From Buttiauxella sp. B2 (lineage in GTDB: Bacteria > Pseudomonadota > Gammaproteobacteria > Enterobacterales > Enterobacteriaceae), in the NCBI RefSeq assembly GCF_006376615.1, contig NZ_VEXQ01000028.1:1-37545 (forward strand): DNA of 37,545 bases, in the 5' to 3' direction. Positions 1-7,032 of the stretch are shown one piece after another. Under the pieces are notes generated by a model that was not told the origin of the DNA, did not search any database, and saw only the letters and a list, made by a program, of their open reading frames with translations. The translations under genes were made by a program, and so were the position numbers. Each line of letters starts with the position of its first letter. Position 1 is the first letter of the stretch.

Positions 1-1029
1 CAGCTGTTCCCGGATACAGATAACCGGGACCTGAGCGAAAGCGATAAGCAGCTGATCAGCAATCTGGCGACCATCGCGTCGGGCCTGACAGGGAATCTGA
101 CAGGCGACAGCAGCAGCAGTACCACCGCCGGAGCACAGGCCGGGAAGAATGCGGTGGAGAATAACTACCTTAGCTCAAAAGAAGCCCGTCAGCTTGATAA
201 AGAAATGCAGGAGTGCAAAGCCTCTGGTGGTGACTGCAATAATGTCGTTGAGAAATACATAAACATCAGCAATCGAAACAGCAAGGAGCTGGTTGAAGCC
301 TGTACTGGCGGTGGTGTCGCCTGTGTAACCTGGCAGGAACTGATACAGGGTGACACCAATGTTGCTAATGATGCTAATCCGTCACAGGTCAGGCTGGATG
401 AAAAACTGAAAGATCCGAGTGCCGCAGCGCTGGTCAATTACCTTAATGGAACTGATCTTAAATTCTTACAGGATAATATTACACAGGGCGATCGTATAAT
501 GTCTGTTATTAGCGATCCAACATCCTGGCCGGTAGCGATAATGGGCGGAAAAGCCATTATCACCAATGCAGTAAATAATACCAAAGAACAGCTTATAGCT
601 GTGGGAGTTGGTGCCGGGGTAGGGGCCGGGATTCAGTATGGTACAACTGGTGAGGTTAAATTGTCGGACGTAATTGGTTCAGTCATCGTTGGTGGCATCA
701 CCGCTGGTAAAGGATACAACCCAACAGTGGCATGGAATGCGGCAGGTGGTTACTATCAGGCTGAAATTAGCGGTGACGATCCGTTTATGGCAGCCCTACT
801 GAGCAAAGCAGGGGCATCTGTTGGCTATGCCGCAGGCAATGTTATAAAAGTTCCATTTGATAAAAAATTAAACCCTATATCAAAACAGTATGAATGGGTT
901 CCAGCAGGAGTCTGGACAATAACTAAACCGGTATCACAAAGCCCACTACCATCAATAGTCGGTAATATTGGTGATTCTGCCGTATCTGGTATGGTTCAGG
1001 ATAAGCTAAAAAATGGTGGAGGTAAGTGA
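1..1029 (+). CDS. cdiA: CdiA C-terminal end (5' partial): pretoxin, VENN motif and toxin tip 1
   Basis: The reading frame is open from base 1, so this is the 3' end of a longer gene. The first ~50 visible residues are the glycine/serine-rich pretoxin stretch, followed by VENN at visible residues 52-55 (codons from 154). VENN separates the CdiA stalk from the variable CdiA-CT toxin in enterobacterial contact-dependent inhibition systems. The ~290-residue tip has a Cys-containing entry-like segment and then glycine/alanine-rich hydrophobic stretches (the VGVGAGVGAG run, a GGITAGK segment and an SGDDPF motif). There is no recognisable nuclease motif. The gene overlaps the next one by one base, as cdiA/cdiI pairs often do. 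The partner is a two-helix membrane protein, so I infer a membrane-active (ionophore-like) toxin as described for E. coli EC93. The family is solid; the mode of action is inference. Confidence 0.88.
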   Translation, partial: QLFPDTDNRDLSESDKQLISNLATIASGLTGNLTGDSSSSTTAGAQAGKNAVENNYLSSKEARQLDKEMQECKASGGDCNNVVEKYINISNRNSKELVEACTGGGVACVTWQELIQGDTNVANDANPSQVRLDEKLKDPSAAALVNYLNGTDLKFLQDNITQGDRIMSVISDPTSWPVAIMGGKAIITNAVNNTKEQLIAVGVGAGVGAGIQYGTTGEVKLSDVIGSVIVGGITAGKGYNPTVAWNAAGGYYQAEISGDDPFMAALLSKAGASVGYAAGNVIKVPFDKKLNPISKQYEWVPAGVWTITKPVSQSPLPSIVGNIGDSAVSGMVQDKLKNGGGK

Positions 1030-1253
1030 TGAACAATAGAACAAAATCATTACTTAATCTTTTATATTTATGCTTTTCGATGAGTGTGGTTCTATTAATT
1101 TTGACAATATTTGGCCGTCTGTTGGGTGCATGGTTGGCTTGGGATGTGAATGGTAATTTTCCATTTTCGTTGAAAGATATATTTATGTCTCTCAAGTTAA
1201 CTTGGATGGGCATACCAGCTGGTTTTATTTTTTGGTATTTCTATTATCGATGA
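1029..1253 (+). CDS. cdiI: CdiI-type membrane immunity protein 1
   Basis: A 74-residue protein starting at ATG 1029, which shares its A with the TGA stop of cdiA; a GTG at 1026 is an alternative start. It has two predicted membrane helices, about residues 10-37 and 54-74. A short polar/aromatic loop (NFPFSLKDIF) lies between them. Position directly after a VENN toxin and small size identify it as the cognate immunity protein. Two-helix CdiI proteins are known for membrane-depolarising CdiA-CT toxins such as EC93, so it probably acts in the inner membrane. It resembles in layout the immunity protein of the next cassette (2119-2373). Confidence 0.8.
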   Translation: MNNRTKSLLNLLYLCFSMSVVLLILTIFGRLLGAWLAWDVNGNFPFSLKDIFMSLKLTWMGIPAGFIFWYFYYR

Positions 1254-1256
1254 AAC

Positions 1257-2132
1257 ATGAAAAATCCTAATCTTTCGAGATTGGAATATATTATTGTGGA
1301 GAATAATTTCCTTGGTGCGACATCATCAGACAAACTCGACAAAGCGGTTGAGAGAATTAAGAACGGTGATAAGTCGTTAGCTACAGCCAATGAGCTTATC
1401 AAGCTGGAAAACGCAGACAAGCGCAGTGATGCACTAGCCTCTAAATTTACTAAAGACCCCTCTCAAATGAGCAGCACAGAGAAAGCTGAACTGGCGGGTT
1501 ACCTGCGTGTTTATGCCTCTGAGATGGAGAGGGAATACGGCACAGCGGTATCGCAGGAACTGGTTAAAGGGCTGCTTTCTGGGCAGGATTATATAAAACG
1601 TAGCCCTGATTCTGAAGCTATGTCTAAAGCCCAGAGCATTATGAACACCTGGGGCTACCATAAATCGAATGCCAGCATCGGTGATGCGCCGCTGATGTTT
1701 GGTGGCAGTGTGCTGGGTATTACGGTGAAAGGTATGGCTGCTAACGCAGCCATAGGTACGGCAGTTAATACCGGTGTTCAGCTAAGCGGAAATGATCCGT
1801 TCAGCTACGTTGATGCGATTATGGCCGGAGTCACAGCGGCTGCAACGACAGGAAAAAGCTGGCAAGCCTCTGCAGCTATCAATATGGGTGGGGCTGCAAT
1901 TGGTAGCAGTATTAAGGGGGAAGATCCGACTAACTCCAGCATTGCTGCTGGGATGGGTTCTATATTTGGCGGCGGCATTGGCAAAGTGGCAACTGAGCAA
2001 TTAAAACCTGTCATTAAAGAAAGTAGCGCTGAAATAATTGGTGCAGTTACCGGTTCAACTGTAGGAGAGGTTACCGGTAATAAAGTTAAAGAGAAGCTTG
2101 ATAATGCAGGTAAAAAAAATGGAAAAAATTAA
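1257..2132 (+). CDS. Orphan CdiA-CT toxin cassette 2
   Basis: A 291-residue reading frame that begins one codon after the previous immunity stop. Thirteen leader residues precede VENN at residues 14-17, and no CdiA stalk is attached, so this is an orphan CdiA-CT module. The N-terminal ~130 residues are helical and charged, possibly an entry domain. The C-terminal half is rich in Gly/Ala and repeats the layout of toxin 1: an SGNDPF motif, a DAIMAGVTAAATTGK stretch comparable to DVIGSVIVGGITAGK in toxin 1, an AAINMGG block, then an IKGEDP motif. I infer it is a diverged member of the same membrane-active family. No Shine-Dalgarno is obvious before ATG 1257, so it may be silent until recombined onto cdiA at the VENN-coding stretch. 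Confidence 0.75.
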   Translation: MKNPNLSRLEYIIVENNFLGATSSDKLDKAVERIKNGDKSLATANELIKLENADKRSDALASKFTKDPSQMSSTEKAELAGYLRVYASEMEREYGTAVSQELVKGLLSGQDYIKRSPDSEAMSKAQSIMNTWGYHKSNASIGDAPLMFGGSVLGITVKGMAANAAIGTAVNTGVQLSGNDPFSYVDAIMAGVTAAATTGKSWQASAAINMGGAAIGSSIKGEDPTNSSIAAGMGSIFGGGIGKVATEQLKPVIKESSAEIIGAVTGSTVGEVTGNKVKEKLDNAGKKNGKN

Positions 2133-2373
2133 CATTAAGGGTTTGGTTAAATTAATTTTTTCCTGTGTGAGCATATTGTATGTTGCCATAGTATTTGCAT
2201 ACCTAATGGCGTCAGTAATTGTTTATTTTAAAATAGATATATTTGAATTTGATTGGAAAGAAGCTTTCGCTGATGCTTTCAGAAAAGGTATTACTGGCGG
2301 CTTAATACTTGGCTTCGGTATCTGGATTAAAGCCAAACTACAAGAGCGCAAAAACAAAAAAAGAAGCAGATAA
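2119..2373 (+). CDS. CdiI-type membrane immunity protein 2
   Basis: An 84-residue protein overlapping the end of orphan toxin 2. I chose ATG 2119 because AGG at 2108-2110 is correctly spaced; an in-frame ATG at 2104 is possible. It has two predicted transmembrane helices (about residues 8-32 and 55-72). Between them is an aromatic/acidic loop containing FEFDWKEAF, and the tail is strongly basic (QERKNKKRSR). The layout matches the first immunity protein, and location makes it the partner of orphan toxin 2. An immunity gene kept intact behind an orphan toxin can protect against sister strains that still deploy that toxin. Confidence 0.75.
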   Translation: MEKINIKGLVKLIFSCVSILYVAIVFAYLMASVIVYFKIDIFEFDWKEAFADAFRKGITGGLILGFGIWIKAKLQERKNKKRSR

Positions 2374-2382
2374 ATAAATCCA

Positions 2383-2414
2383 CAACAATCCCAGTCAGAA
2401 GGCTGGGATTGTTG
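2383..2414 (+). other. Perfect 12-bp inverted repeat behind immunity gene 2
   Basis: CAACAATCCCAG (2383-2394) and CTGGGATTGTTG (2403-2414) are exact reverse complements around an 8-base loop, starting 9 bases after the immunity stop. There is no T-run on the plus strand. It may be a transcript end or a boundary scar; the right arm runs directly into the AENN codons of cassette 3. Confidence 0.55.
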
Positions 2415-3088
2415 CTGAGAATAATCTTCTGGGTGGGAATGAGGACACTCAGACAACGTTTGTTCAGGAACATGGCAAGAATATTGCGTCCTGTGCAGAC
2501 AATCCGGGTTCAGCGTCGTGCCAGAAAGGACTGGCGATGAACGATGCGTTGATGGTGGCACTTCCGGCTGGTCTTGGTGGTGGTTTACTGGCTGCGGCCA
2601 CACCAGAAATCGCGGCGGCGGCCCAGGCCGCAATACAGGCATGTGCGGGTAACGTGGTGTTGTGCCTGAATAATGCCGGTATCCAGTTATCGGAAGCGAT
2701 AGTGCCGGGAGGTGTGGGTGCCAGTGGCGCGATAGGGATAGGCAAAACGGCGGCAGAAGCGACGGCGGCGAAGGCAGAGTCGGTCGCGGCTGATGCGGCT
2801 CACAGTGCAGCCAGTGGTCTGAACCTGAATAAGTCGCTGGCGAGTGAAGCTCAGTTGGCTGATCTTGCTAAAAGCGGAGATGCTTCGCTAGCTGGTAATG
2901 GATCTAAAGATCCGTTACGTGATGCACCTAGGTTAGTAGCAGAATATGGCGGTAAGGTGTCTGACTGGAGCAAAGTATCCAGTAAGAGTTATACCGCTGC
3001 TGATGGCTCGCAATTTGAAATTCATGCTTACCGTAATGCAATAACAGGTCAACTGGTTGAGCCGAAAACCATCCCAACACAAAAATAA
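2414..3088 (+). pseudogene. Orphan CdiA-CT toxin cassette 3 (start-less at the VENN end)
   Basis: From 2414 the frame reads A-E-N-N-L-L-G-G, a VENN-like motif with Val replaced by Ala, followed by the Cys-rich pretoxin block (IASCADNPGSASCQKGLAMN) common in enterobacterial CdiA proteins. A long Ala/Gly-rich hydrophobic segment and a soluble C-terminal toxin domain of roughly 65 residues follow, ending in TGQLVEPKTIPTQK. No start codon precedes AENN, so the complete cassette is untranslated unless fused to cdiA. ATG 2537 does have a good AAGGA at 2526-2530, so a 183-residue product is possible. The toxin activity is not recognised. The soluble acidic partner downstream suggests a cytosolic target, unlike cassettes 1 and 2. 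Confidence 0.7.
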
Positions 3089-3097
3089 GACAACATA

Positions 3098-3484
3098 ATG
3101 AAAGTTAAATGTATTGCAACAAGCTTAACCGCAGAGCAAAAACAAAGTATGGGTCTCGATGAGCATGAAGATCCTCAATACCCTTTCGTTATTGGGACGG
3201 TTTATACAGTTCTTGGTATTCATACACAAATAGGGCGTTACGCCGGAACAATACTAAAGATCCCAATGAGATATGCTGTACCTGCGCCGGCATGCCTTTT
3301 TGAAGTTGTTGATGATCGCCCATCAACATATTGGAAAATAAAAAGTTTAAGTGAATACGAACTAGCTTTATGGCCTGAGGAACTATATCAGGAATACTTT
3401 CAAGACGATCTTACCGATGGCGTTCCTGAAGTTATCGAGATCTACAAACGGGTTGTCGAACGGTTAGAAAGCGAGTTTGATTAA
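3098..3484 (+). CDS. Predicted soluble immunity protein 3
   Basis: A 128-residue acidic protein with no signal peptide or membrane segment, beginning 9 bases after the stop of orphan toxin 3. The N-terminal half is beta-rich (YPFVIGTVYTVLG), and the C-terminal half is helical and strongly acidic, ending in ERLESEFD. I do not recognise a family. Identity as the cognate immunity protein rests on position, size and charge. An acidic soluble immunity protein is the usual partner for a basic nuclease-type toxin domain, but that is inference. Confidence 0.65.
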   Translation: MKVKCIATSLTAEQKQSMGLDEHEDPQYPFVIGTVYTVLGIHTQIGRYAGTILKIPMRYAVPAPACLFEVVDDRPSTYWKIKSLSEYELALWPEELYQEYFQDDLTDGVPEVIEIYKRVVERLESEFD

Positions 3485-3487
3485 AAC

Positions 3488-3513
3488 CAACCCCGGGCAC
3501 CGAGCCGGGGTTG
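3488..3513 (-). terminator. GC-rich hairpin after immunity gene 3
   Basis: CAACCCCGG (3488-3496) and CCGGGGTTG (3505-3513) pair perfectly around 8 bases. Read on the minus strand it is followed by GTTTTAA, a weak terminator tail. On the plus strand no T-run follows. It lies 4 bases beyond the immunity stop, as the hairpin at 2383 lies beyond immunity gene 2. Confidence 0.5.
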
Positions 3514-3574
3514 TTGCTTCTACGCCATCAAACGCCCTTCCTCTCTCGGCCGCAGCTGGATAACGCCGGGGGCG

Positions 3575-4177
3575 GTGGTGACGTCAAGTTGTGCGGCGTC
3601 GGTGATGCCGGACCCGGTCAGCGTGCCAGCACTTGCCGATCTAAATAAAAATCGCATAGCCGATAACAAGCTGCGCGAGGTCACGCCGACGCATGCCACG
3701 ACGGGAATGGGATTGGCTGTGTTAGGGGCACTGACCGGAAACATCAATAGCGGTGATTTTGATAAAGAGAATTACAAAGGAAACACTATTGATGCATTGA
3801 CCAATCCTACGGATGCCTGGTTTACGCCGAAAGCGAAGCAGAATATCAGCCAGTGGTTGGAGGCCAACGCTAATGGTTATGCTTACAAGCAGCCACTTTA
3901 TATTGGTCATGCTACATGGGCGCTAGTTTATAACGATGCAACGGCGGCCACCCCGTCTTATCAGCTGAAATACAAGGTGATTTTCTATAAGCGCCCTGAA
4001 AGTGGCAATATGTTCTCGGCCTTTACTGTAGCGGAATGCTCGCCAACACCGGTGGAAGCAAAATTATCTGACTGGCGCATGGATAATTATGCCAGAGTCA
4101 CAACCGAGACAGAAAAGTATATGAATAGCTGTTTGCTTGAGCTTAACAATCAATTGCCGCGCTTGCTTAAGAAATAA
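3575..4177 (+). CDS. Unrecognised, probably 5'-truncated lipoprotein-like protein
   Basis: Open frame of 200 residues from GTG 3575. From about residue 13 (MPDPVSVPALADLNKNR) it looks like a genuine secreted protein: a hydrophobic GMGLAVLGALTGN helix, a mixed domain with conserved-looking W and Y residues, and two Cys in the C-terminal half. The first residues (VTSSCAASV) resemble the end of a lipobox, but no hydrophobic signal helix precedes them. I see no convincing ribosome binding site. The 5' end was probably lost in a rearrangement near 3575-3620, where the opposite strand reads like the tail of another protein. Function is unknown; it lies in the decayed tail of the CDI locus. Confidence 0.45.
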   Translation: MVTSSCAASVMPDPVSVPALADLNKNRIADNKLREVTPTHATTGMGLAVLGALTGNINSGDFDKENYKGNTIDALTNPTDAWFTPKAKQNISQWLEANANGYAYKQPLYIGHATWALVYNDATAATPSYQLKYKVIFYKRPESGNMFSAFTVAECSPTPVEAKLSDWRMDNYARVTTETEKYMNSCLLELNNQLPRLLKK

Positions 4178-4378
4178 TTCCTTTTGAACGTGATTTATTG
4201 AAAGGGAAGCTGGCTTCTCTTTCAAACCTGCATTACCGCTTTTCAAGCATCACTTTCGCCATCACGCCCTGAAAAAAGTAACGTTACGGTGAACTCATCT
4301 TCCAATAGTTTTTCATGTCGTTAGCATTGGTTTTATCTCAAATTCTGTCGCCATTGAGGAAAACCAATTCAATCCCAA
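4178..4378. other. Non-coding gap in the decayed CDI tail
   Basis: No supported gene, repeat or RNA is visible in this stretch. Together with 4379-4731 it forms a ~550-base graveyard between the lipoprotein-like gene and the LysR gene. Confidence 0.5.
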
Positions 4379-4489
4379 AAACGTTATACGCTTGATGAAA
4401 AAATACAGCACGTCGCCAGCTGGTGGACCAGTGGGCTGACTCGACAACAATACTGCGCACTCCACACCATCAAATTTTCGACTTTCAGG
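4379..4489 (+). pseudogene. Fragment of an IS66-type accessory (TnpA-like) gene
   Basis: In this frame the sequence reads K-R-Y-T-L-D-E-K-I-Q-H-V and then SWWTSGLTRQQYCALHTI, ending KFSTF-R. The pattern W-x(2-3)-SGL-(S/T)-x(3)-YC-x(2)-H-x(5)-F is the helix-turn-helix signature of the small first ORF of IS66-family elements. Only ~37 codons survive, with no start and no continuation beyond AGG 4487-4489. No IS ends are visible. Identification is from the motif alone. Confidence 0.45.
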
Positions 4490-4554
4490 GTAAGCATGCG
4501 GGGAACTCACATTGACGGACCTGTGAGGGTACCCGCAGGTGGCAACATTGGTAT

Positions 4555-4731
4555 GCAGGCGGGCGTGACATCAACCTGGAAATTGCGACAGAAAGTGATG
4601 ACCACTTTAAAGAAGAGACGAAACCCAAAAGCGGGCTCCTGAAGAAAATCACCACGCATACAGTGGTGGGGGATGGTGATGTCAGTCTGTCAGCAGGCAA
4701 GAACATGGATAAGAGCATGCTTCCTACTTAA
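4555..4731 (+). pseudogene. Fragment of a CdiA/FHA-type haemagglutinin repeat region
   Basis: The frame reads AGGRDINLEIATESDDHFKE, then a KSGLLKK block, and finally GDGDVSLSAGKN before TAA at 4729-4731. GRDINL, KSGLL and GDVSLSAGK are hallmark repeat phrases of the filamentous haemagglutinin stalk of CdiA/FhaB exoproteins. The piece is cut off at both ends, lies downstream of the toxin cassettes, and its 3' end overlaps the stop of the LysR gene. It is therefore a transplanted or duplicated scrap of a two-partner-secretion exoprotein gene. Confidence 0.6.
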
Positions 4732-5632
4732 CCCGCACCTCACCCAATATCCAGTCATGAAATGCCTTAACTTCCGGGCGTTTCAAAGACGCGCTTGAAC
4801 ACACCACGTAATAAGACCAGCTAATCGGCCAGCGGATTTCCGGGAATAGCTGCACCAGGCGGCCAATATCCAAATCCTGCTGCACCAGCGCTTTGCGCAC
4901 CAGCGCGACTCCCCGGCCACTGAGCACCGCTTGAATCACGGTGGCGGTGGAGTTGATGTGAAGACACGTTTGCTTCACGCCTTCGAGCCCCACTTTTTGC
5001 AGCACGCTTTCCCATGACGGGAAGTTAGCGCCGGGGTGCGGCGTATCGTCCTGAATCAGTTTTTGTTCGTATAACCAATCCGTATTCGCAAGCCCAGTGG
5101 CGGGAAGTGTAGAAGGGCTGCAAATCATCACCACTTCTTCGTCCATCATCCAGTCAGCCACTAAACCTTTCCAGTTACCGCCGCCGCATCGAATACCAAC
5201 ATCTGCTTCGCCATGGCTGAGATCGATGAGCCGGTCTGCCACATCCAGGCGCACGTCGATTGAATCATTATGTTCTGAGAAACGGCTAAGACGCGGCATC
5301 AGCCAGTTCATCACCAATACTTGCGATGCGGTGACAACCAGCACTGAACGTGCTTTTCGCCCGCGTAGTTTTTTTAGCCCGCTTTCTAGTTTATCCAGGC
5401 CAGCTGTAATGTCTTCAAGCGCATTCTGAGCTTCGTTAATTAGCGACAAGCGTTCATTACCGGAACGGCTGCGCACCAAAAGCGGATGCCCAACCCATTC
5501 TTCTAATGCCCGTACCAACTGGCCTACCGCCGCAGGTGTAACGCCAAGTTCGGTTGCCGCACCGGTAAAGCTGCCGTGGCGCGCGGTAGCCTCAAAAGCC
5601 TGCAACCATTTCAGCCTGTTCAGGATACGCAT
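4724..5632 (-). CDS. LysR-family transcriptional regulator
   Basis: A 302-residue protein of typical LysR length. The N-terminal winged helix-turn-helix spans about residues 5-64 (FEATARHGSFTGAATELGVT, then AVGQLVRALEEWVGHPLL). The remainder is the LysR substrate-binding domain, with DVADRLIDLSHGEADVGIRC-type features as in the GcvA-like branch. It is transcribed divergently from the dehydrogenase at 5789, the classical arrangement for a LysR activator and its target. The effector is unknown. The gene end abuts the haemagglutinin scrap and marks the right boundary of the CDI debris. Confidence 0.9.
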   Translation of the reverse strand: MRILNRLKWLQAFEATARHGSFTGAATELGVTPAAVGQLVRALEEWVGHPLLVRSRSGNERLSLINEAQNALEDITAGLDKLESGLKKLRGRKARSVLVVTASQVLVMNWLMPRLSRFSEHNDSIDVRLDVADRLIDLSHGEADVGIRCGGGNWKGLVADWMMDEEVVMICSPSTLPATGLANTDWLYEQKLIQDDTPHPGANFPSWESVLQKVGLEGVKQTCLHINSTATVIQAVLSGRGVALVRKALVQQDLDIGRLVQLFPEIRWPISWSYYVVCSSASLKRPEVKAFHDWILGEVRVK

Positions 5633-5650
5633 CGGGTCTCTTTAAATTAA

Positions 5651-5671
5651 TGAGATAGTTTTTCTATCTCA
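5651..5671. promoter_or_regulatory. Palindrome between lysR and the dehydrogenase gene
   Basis: TGAGATAG (5651-5658) and CTATCTCA (5664-5671) are perfect reverse complements around TTTTT, 18 bases upstream of the LysR start in the divergent intergenic region. It is a candidate operator for autoregulation, although it lacks the T-N11-A form of the classical LysR box. Confidence 0.35.
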
Positions 5672-5788
5672 AAAGTGTAGTTCTTATGGTTCGTGTGAGT
5701 CGAGAAGAACTGGCATTCTTTGCGCATCGACAAGGAGACAAGTTTCTTCTGTGTAGCACCTAACAAAGAATTTATTTTGGAGATAAAC

Positions 5789-6562
5789 ATGAGCAATGTA
5801 TTCGCAGGTAAAAAGCTTCTGGTTGTTGGCGGCACGAGCGGTATGGGTCTGGAAACTGCGCATGTGGTTCTGGAACAAGGCGGCAACGTGGTGCTGGTAG
5901 GCAATCGCCAGGCGAAAGCGGAAGAAGCACGTGCAGCATTGGCACCGCTAGGCCAGGTTTCCACCATCATCGCTGATTTGATGACGACTGATGGCATGAA
6001 GCATGTGATGGAAGTAGTGAATGCCGAACACCGTGATATTGACCTGCTAGTGAATGCTGCCGGTGTGTTCTTCCCGAAACCTTTTGCCGAGCACGAAGAA
6101 GCGGATTACGACATGTATATGAGCATCAACCGCACGACGTTCTTTATCACCCGCGATGTGGTGAAAAACATGCTGGCGGCGGGAATTAAAGGATCCATCG
6201 TCAATATTGGTTCAATGAGGGCGCAGCAGGCGATTGGTGCAACACCGTCATCTGCTTATTCCATGGCTAAAGCTGGGTTGCATGCACTGACCAAAAATAT
6301 GGCCATTGAACTTGGCGGTAACGGAATTCGTGTGAATGCGGTATCACCAGCGGTAGTGCAAACGCCGATTTACGAAGGTTTTATTCCGAAAGAAGACGTT
6401 CGCGGTGTAATGGACAGCTTCAACAGCTTCCACCCAATTAACCGTGTGGGCACGCCGCACGATGTTGCGGAAACGGTGGCTTTCCTGCTGTCTGATAAAG
6501 CTGGTTGGGTAACGGGTGCGATTTGGGATGTCGACGGCGGCGTGATGGCTGGACGTAACTAA
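5789..6562 (+). CDS. Short-chain dehydrogenase/reductase
   Basis: A 257-residue classical SDR. I start at ATG 5789 because GGAG at 5779-5782 is well spaced and the Rossmann strand KKLLVVGG follows at once. The cofactor motif is GGTSGMG near residues 14-20. NAAG lies near residue 87, with the catalytic Ser and YSMAK (Tyr-x3-Lys) near residues 150-162. The C-terminus ends in [10 protein letters not shown], typical of the family. The arginine-containing [10 protein letters not shown] segment after strand beta-2 suggests NADP(H) preference. The substrate is not apparent; divergent linkage to a LysR regulator suggests an inducible oxidoreductase. Confidence 0.9.
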   Translation: MSNVFAGKKLLVVGGTSGMGLETAHVVLEQGGNVVLVGNRQAKAEEARAALAPLGQVSTIIADLMTTDGMKHVMEVVNAEHRDIDLLVNAAGVFFPKPFAEHEEADYDMYMSINRTTFFITRDVVKNMLAAGIKGSIVNIGSMRAQQAIGATPSSAYSMAKAGLHALTKNMAIELGGNGIRVNAVSPAVVQTPIYEGFIPKEDVRGVMDSFNSFHPINRVGTPHDVAETVAFLLSDKAGWVTGAIWDVDGGVMAGRN

Positions 6563-7032
6563 TATTAGTGCAGATAGTGACTTTGCCCAATCTCTGGAAT
6601 CTGGCGAACAATATTGAAGTACAAGATGACCAGATTTTTGATTAAGCGAGTATTTTGAATGAACAAAGGTGGATGAGCGCAAAGTTTATCCACTTTTTAA
6701 GAACCCGCCTGAATATCTGAAAGACCTTTCCTACAGCTGTCATCCAAATATGATTGATATCATGTTAAGTGTTATTCACATAATTATAAAAACAAGGCTT
6801 AAATAAATACATTTGAATTATTTTGGTTACTTATTTGGGTGTAAACATTTCAGAACGATTTATTCAGCAATGTTAAACTCTCGTTCTCTCCAGATTTATC
6901 CTTATTTCCGTCATACTTCCAGATGTAGATGCATTGACGGTATCTCAAAATAATATAAGCATAATTATCATAATACTGCACCTGCGGTCTGGCATCGCTA
7001 TTTCCTTTTTTCTATCAGGATTTTATAACGCA
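6563..7032 (+). promoter_or_regulatory. AT-rich leader region upstream of evgA
   Basis: 470 bases with no supported gene, markedly AT-rich from about 6740. TTCCTACAGCTGT at 6728-6740 resembles one half of the palindromic site bound by EvgA (TTCCTACA-type arm). This part may therefore hold the evgAS promoter with autoregulation. In E. coli the equivalent space separates evgA from divergent emrK, which is absent here. Confidence 0.35.

Noticed and set aside
2223..2745. Minus-strand open frames opposite cassettes 2 and 3
   Set aside because: They are Pro/His-rich shadows of GC-rich plus-strand coding sequence, lack ribosome sites and cross the hairpin at 2383-2414.
6934..7032. Upstream extension of the evgA frame
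   Set aside because: ATG 7033 gives exactly the EvgA N-terminus and length; the extension is low-complexity Ile/Ser sequence.
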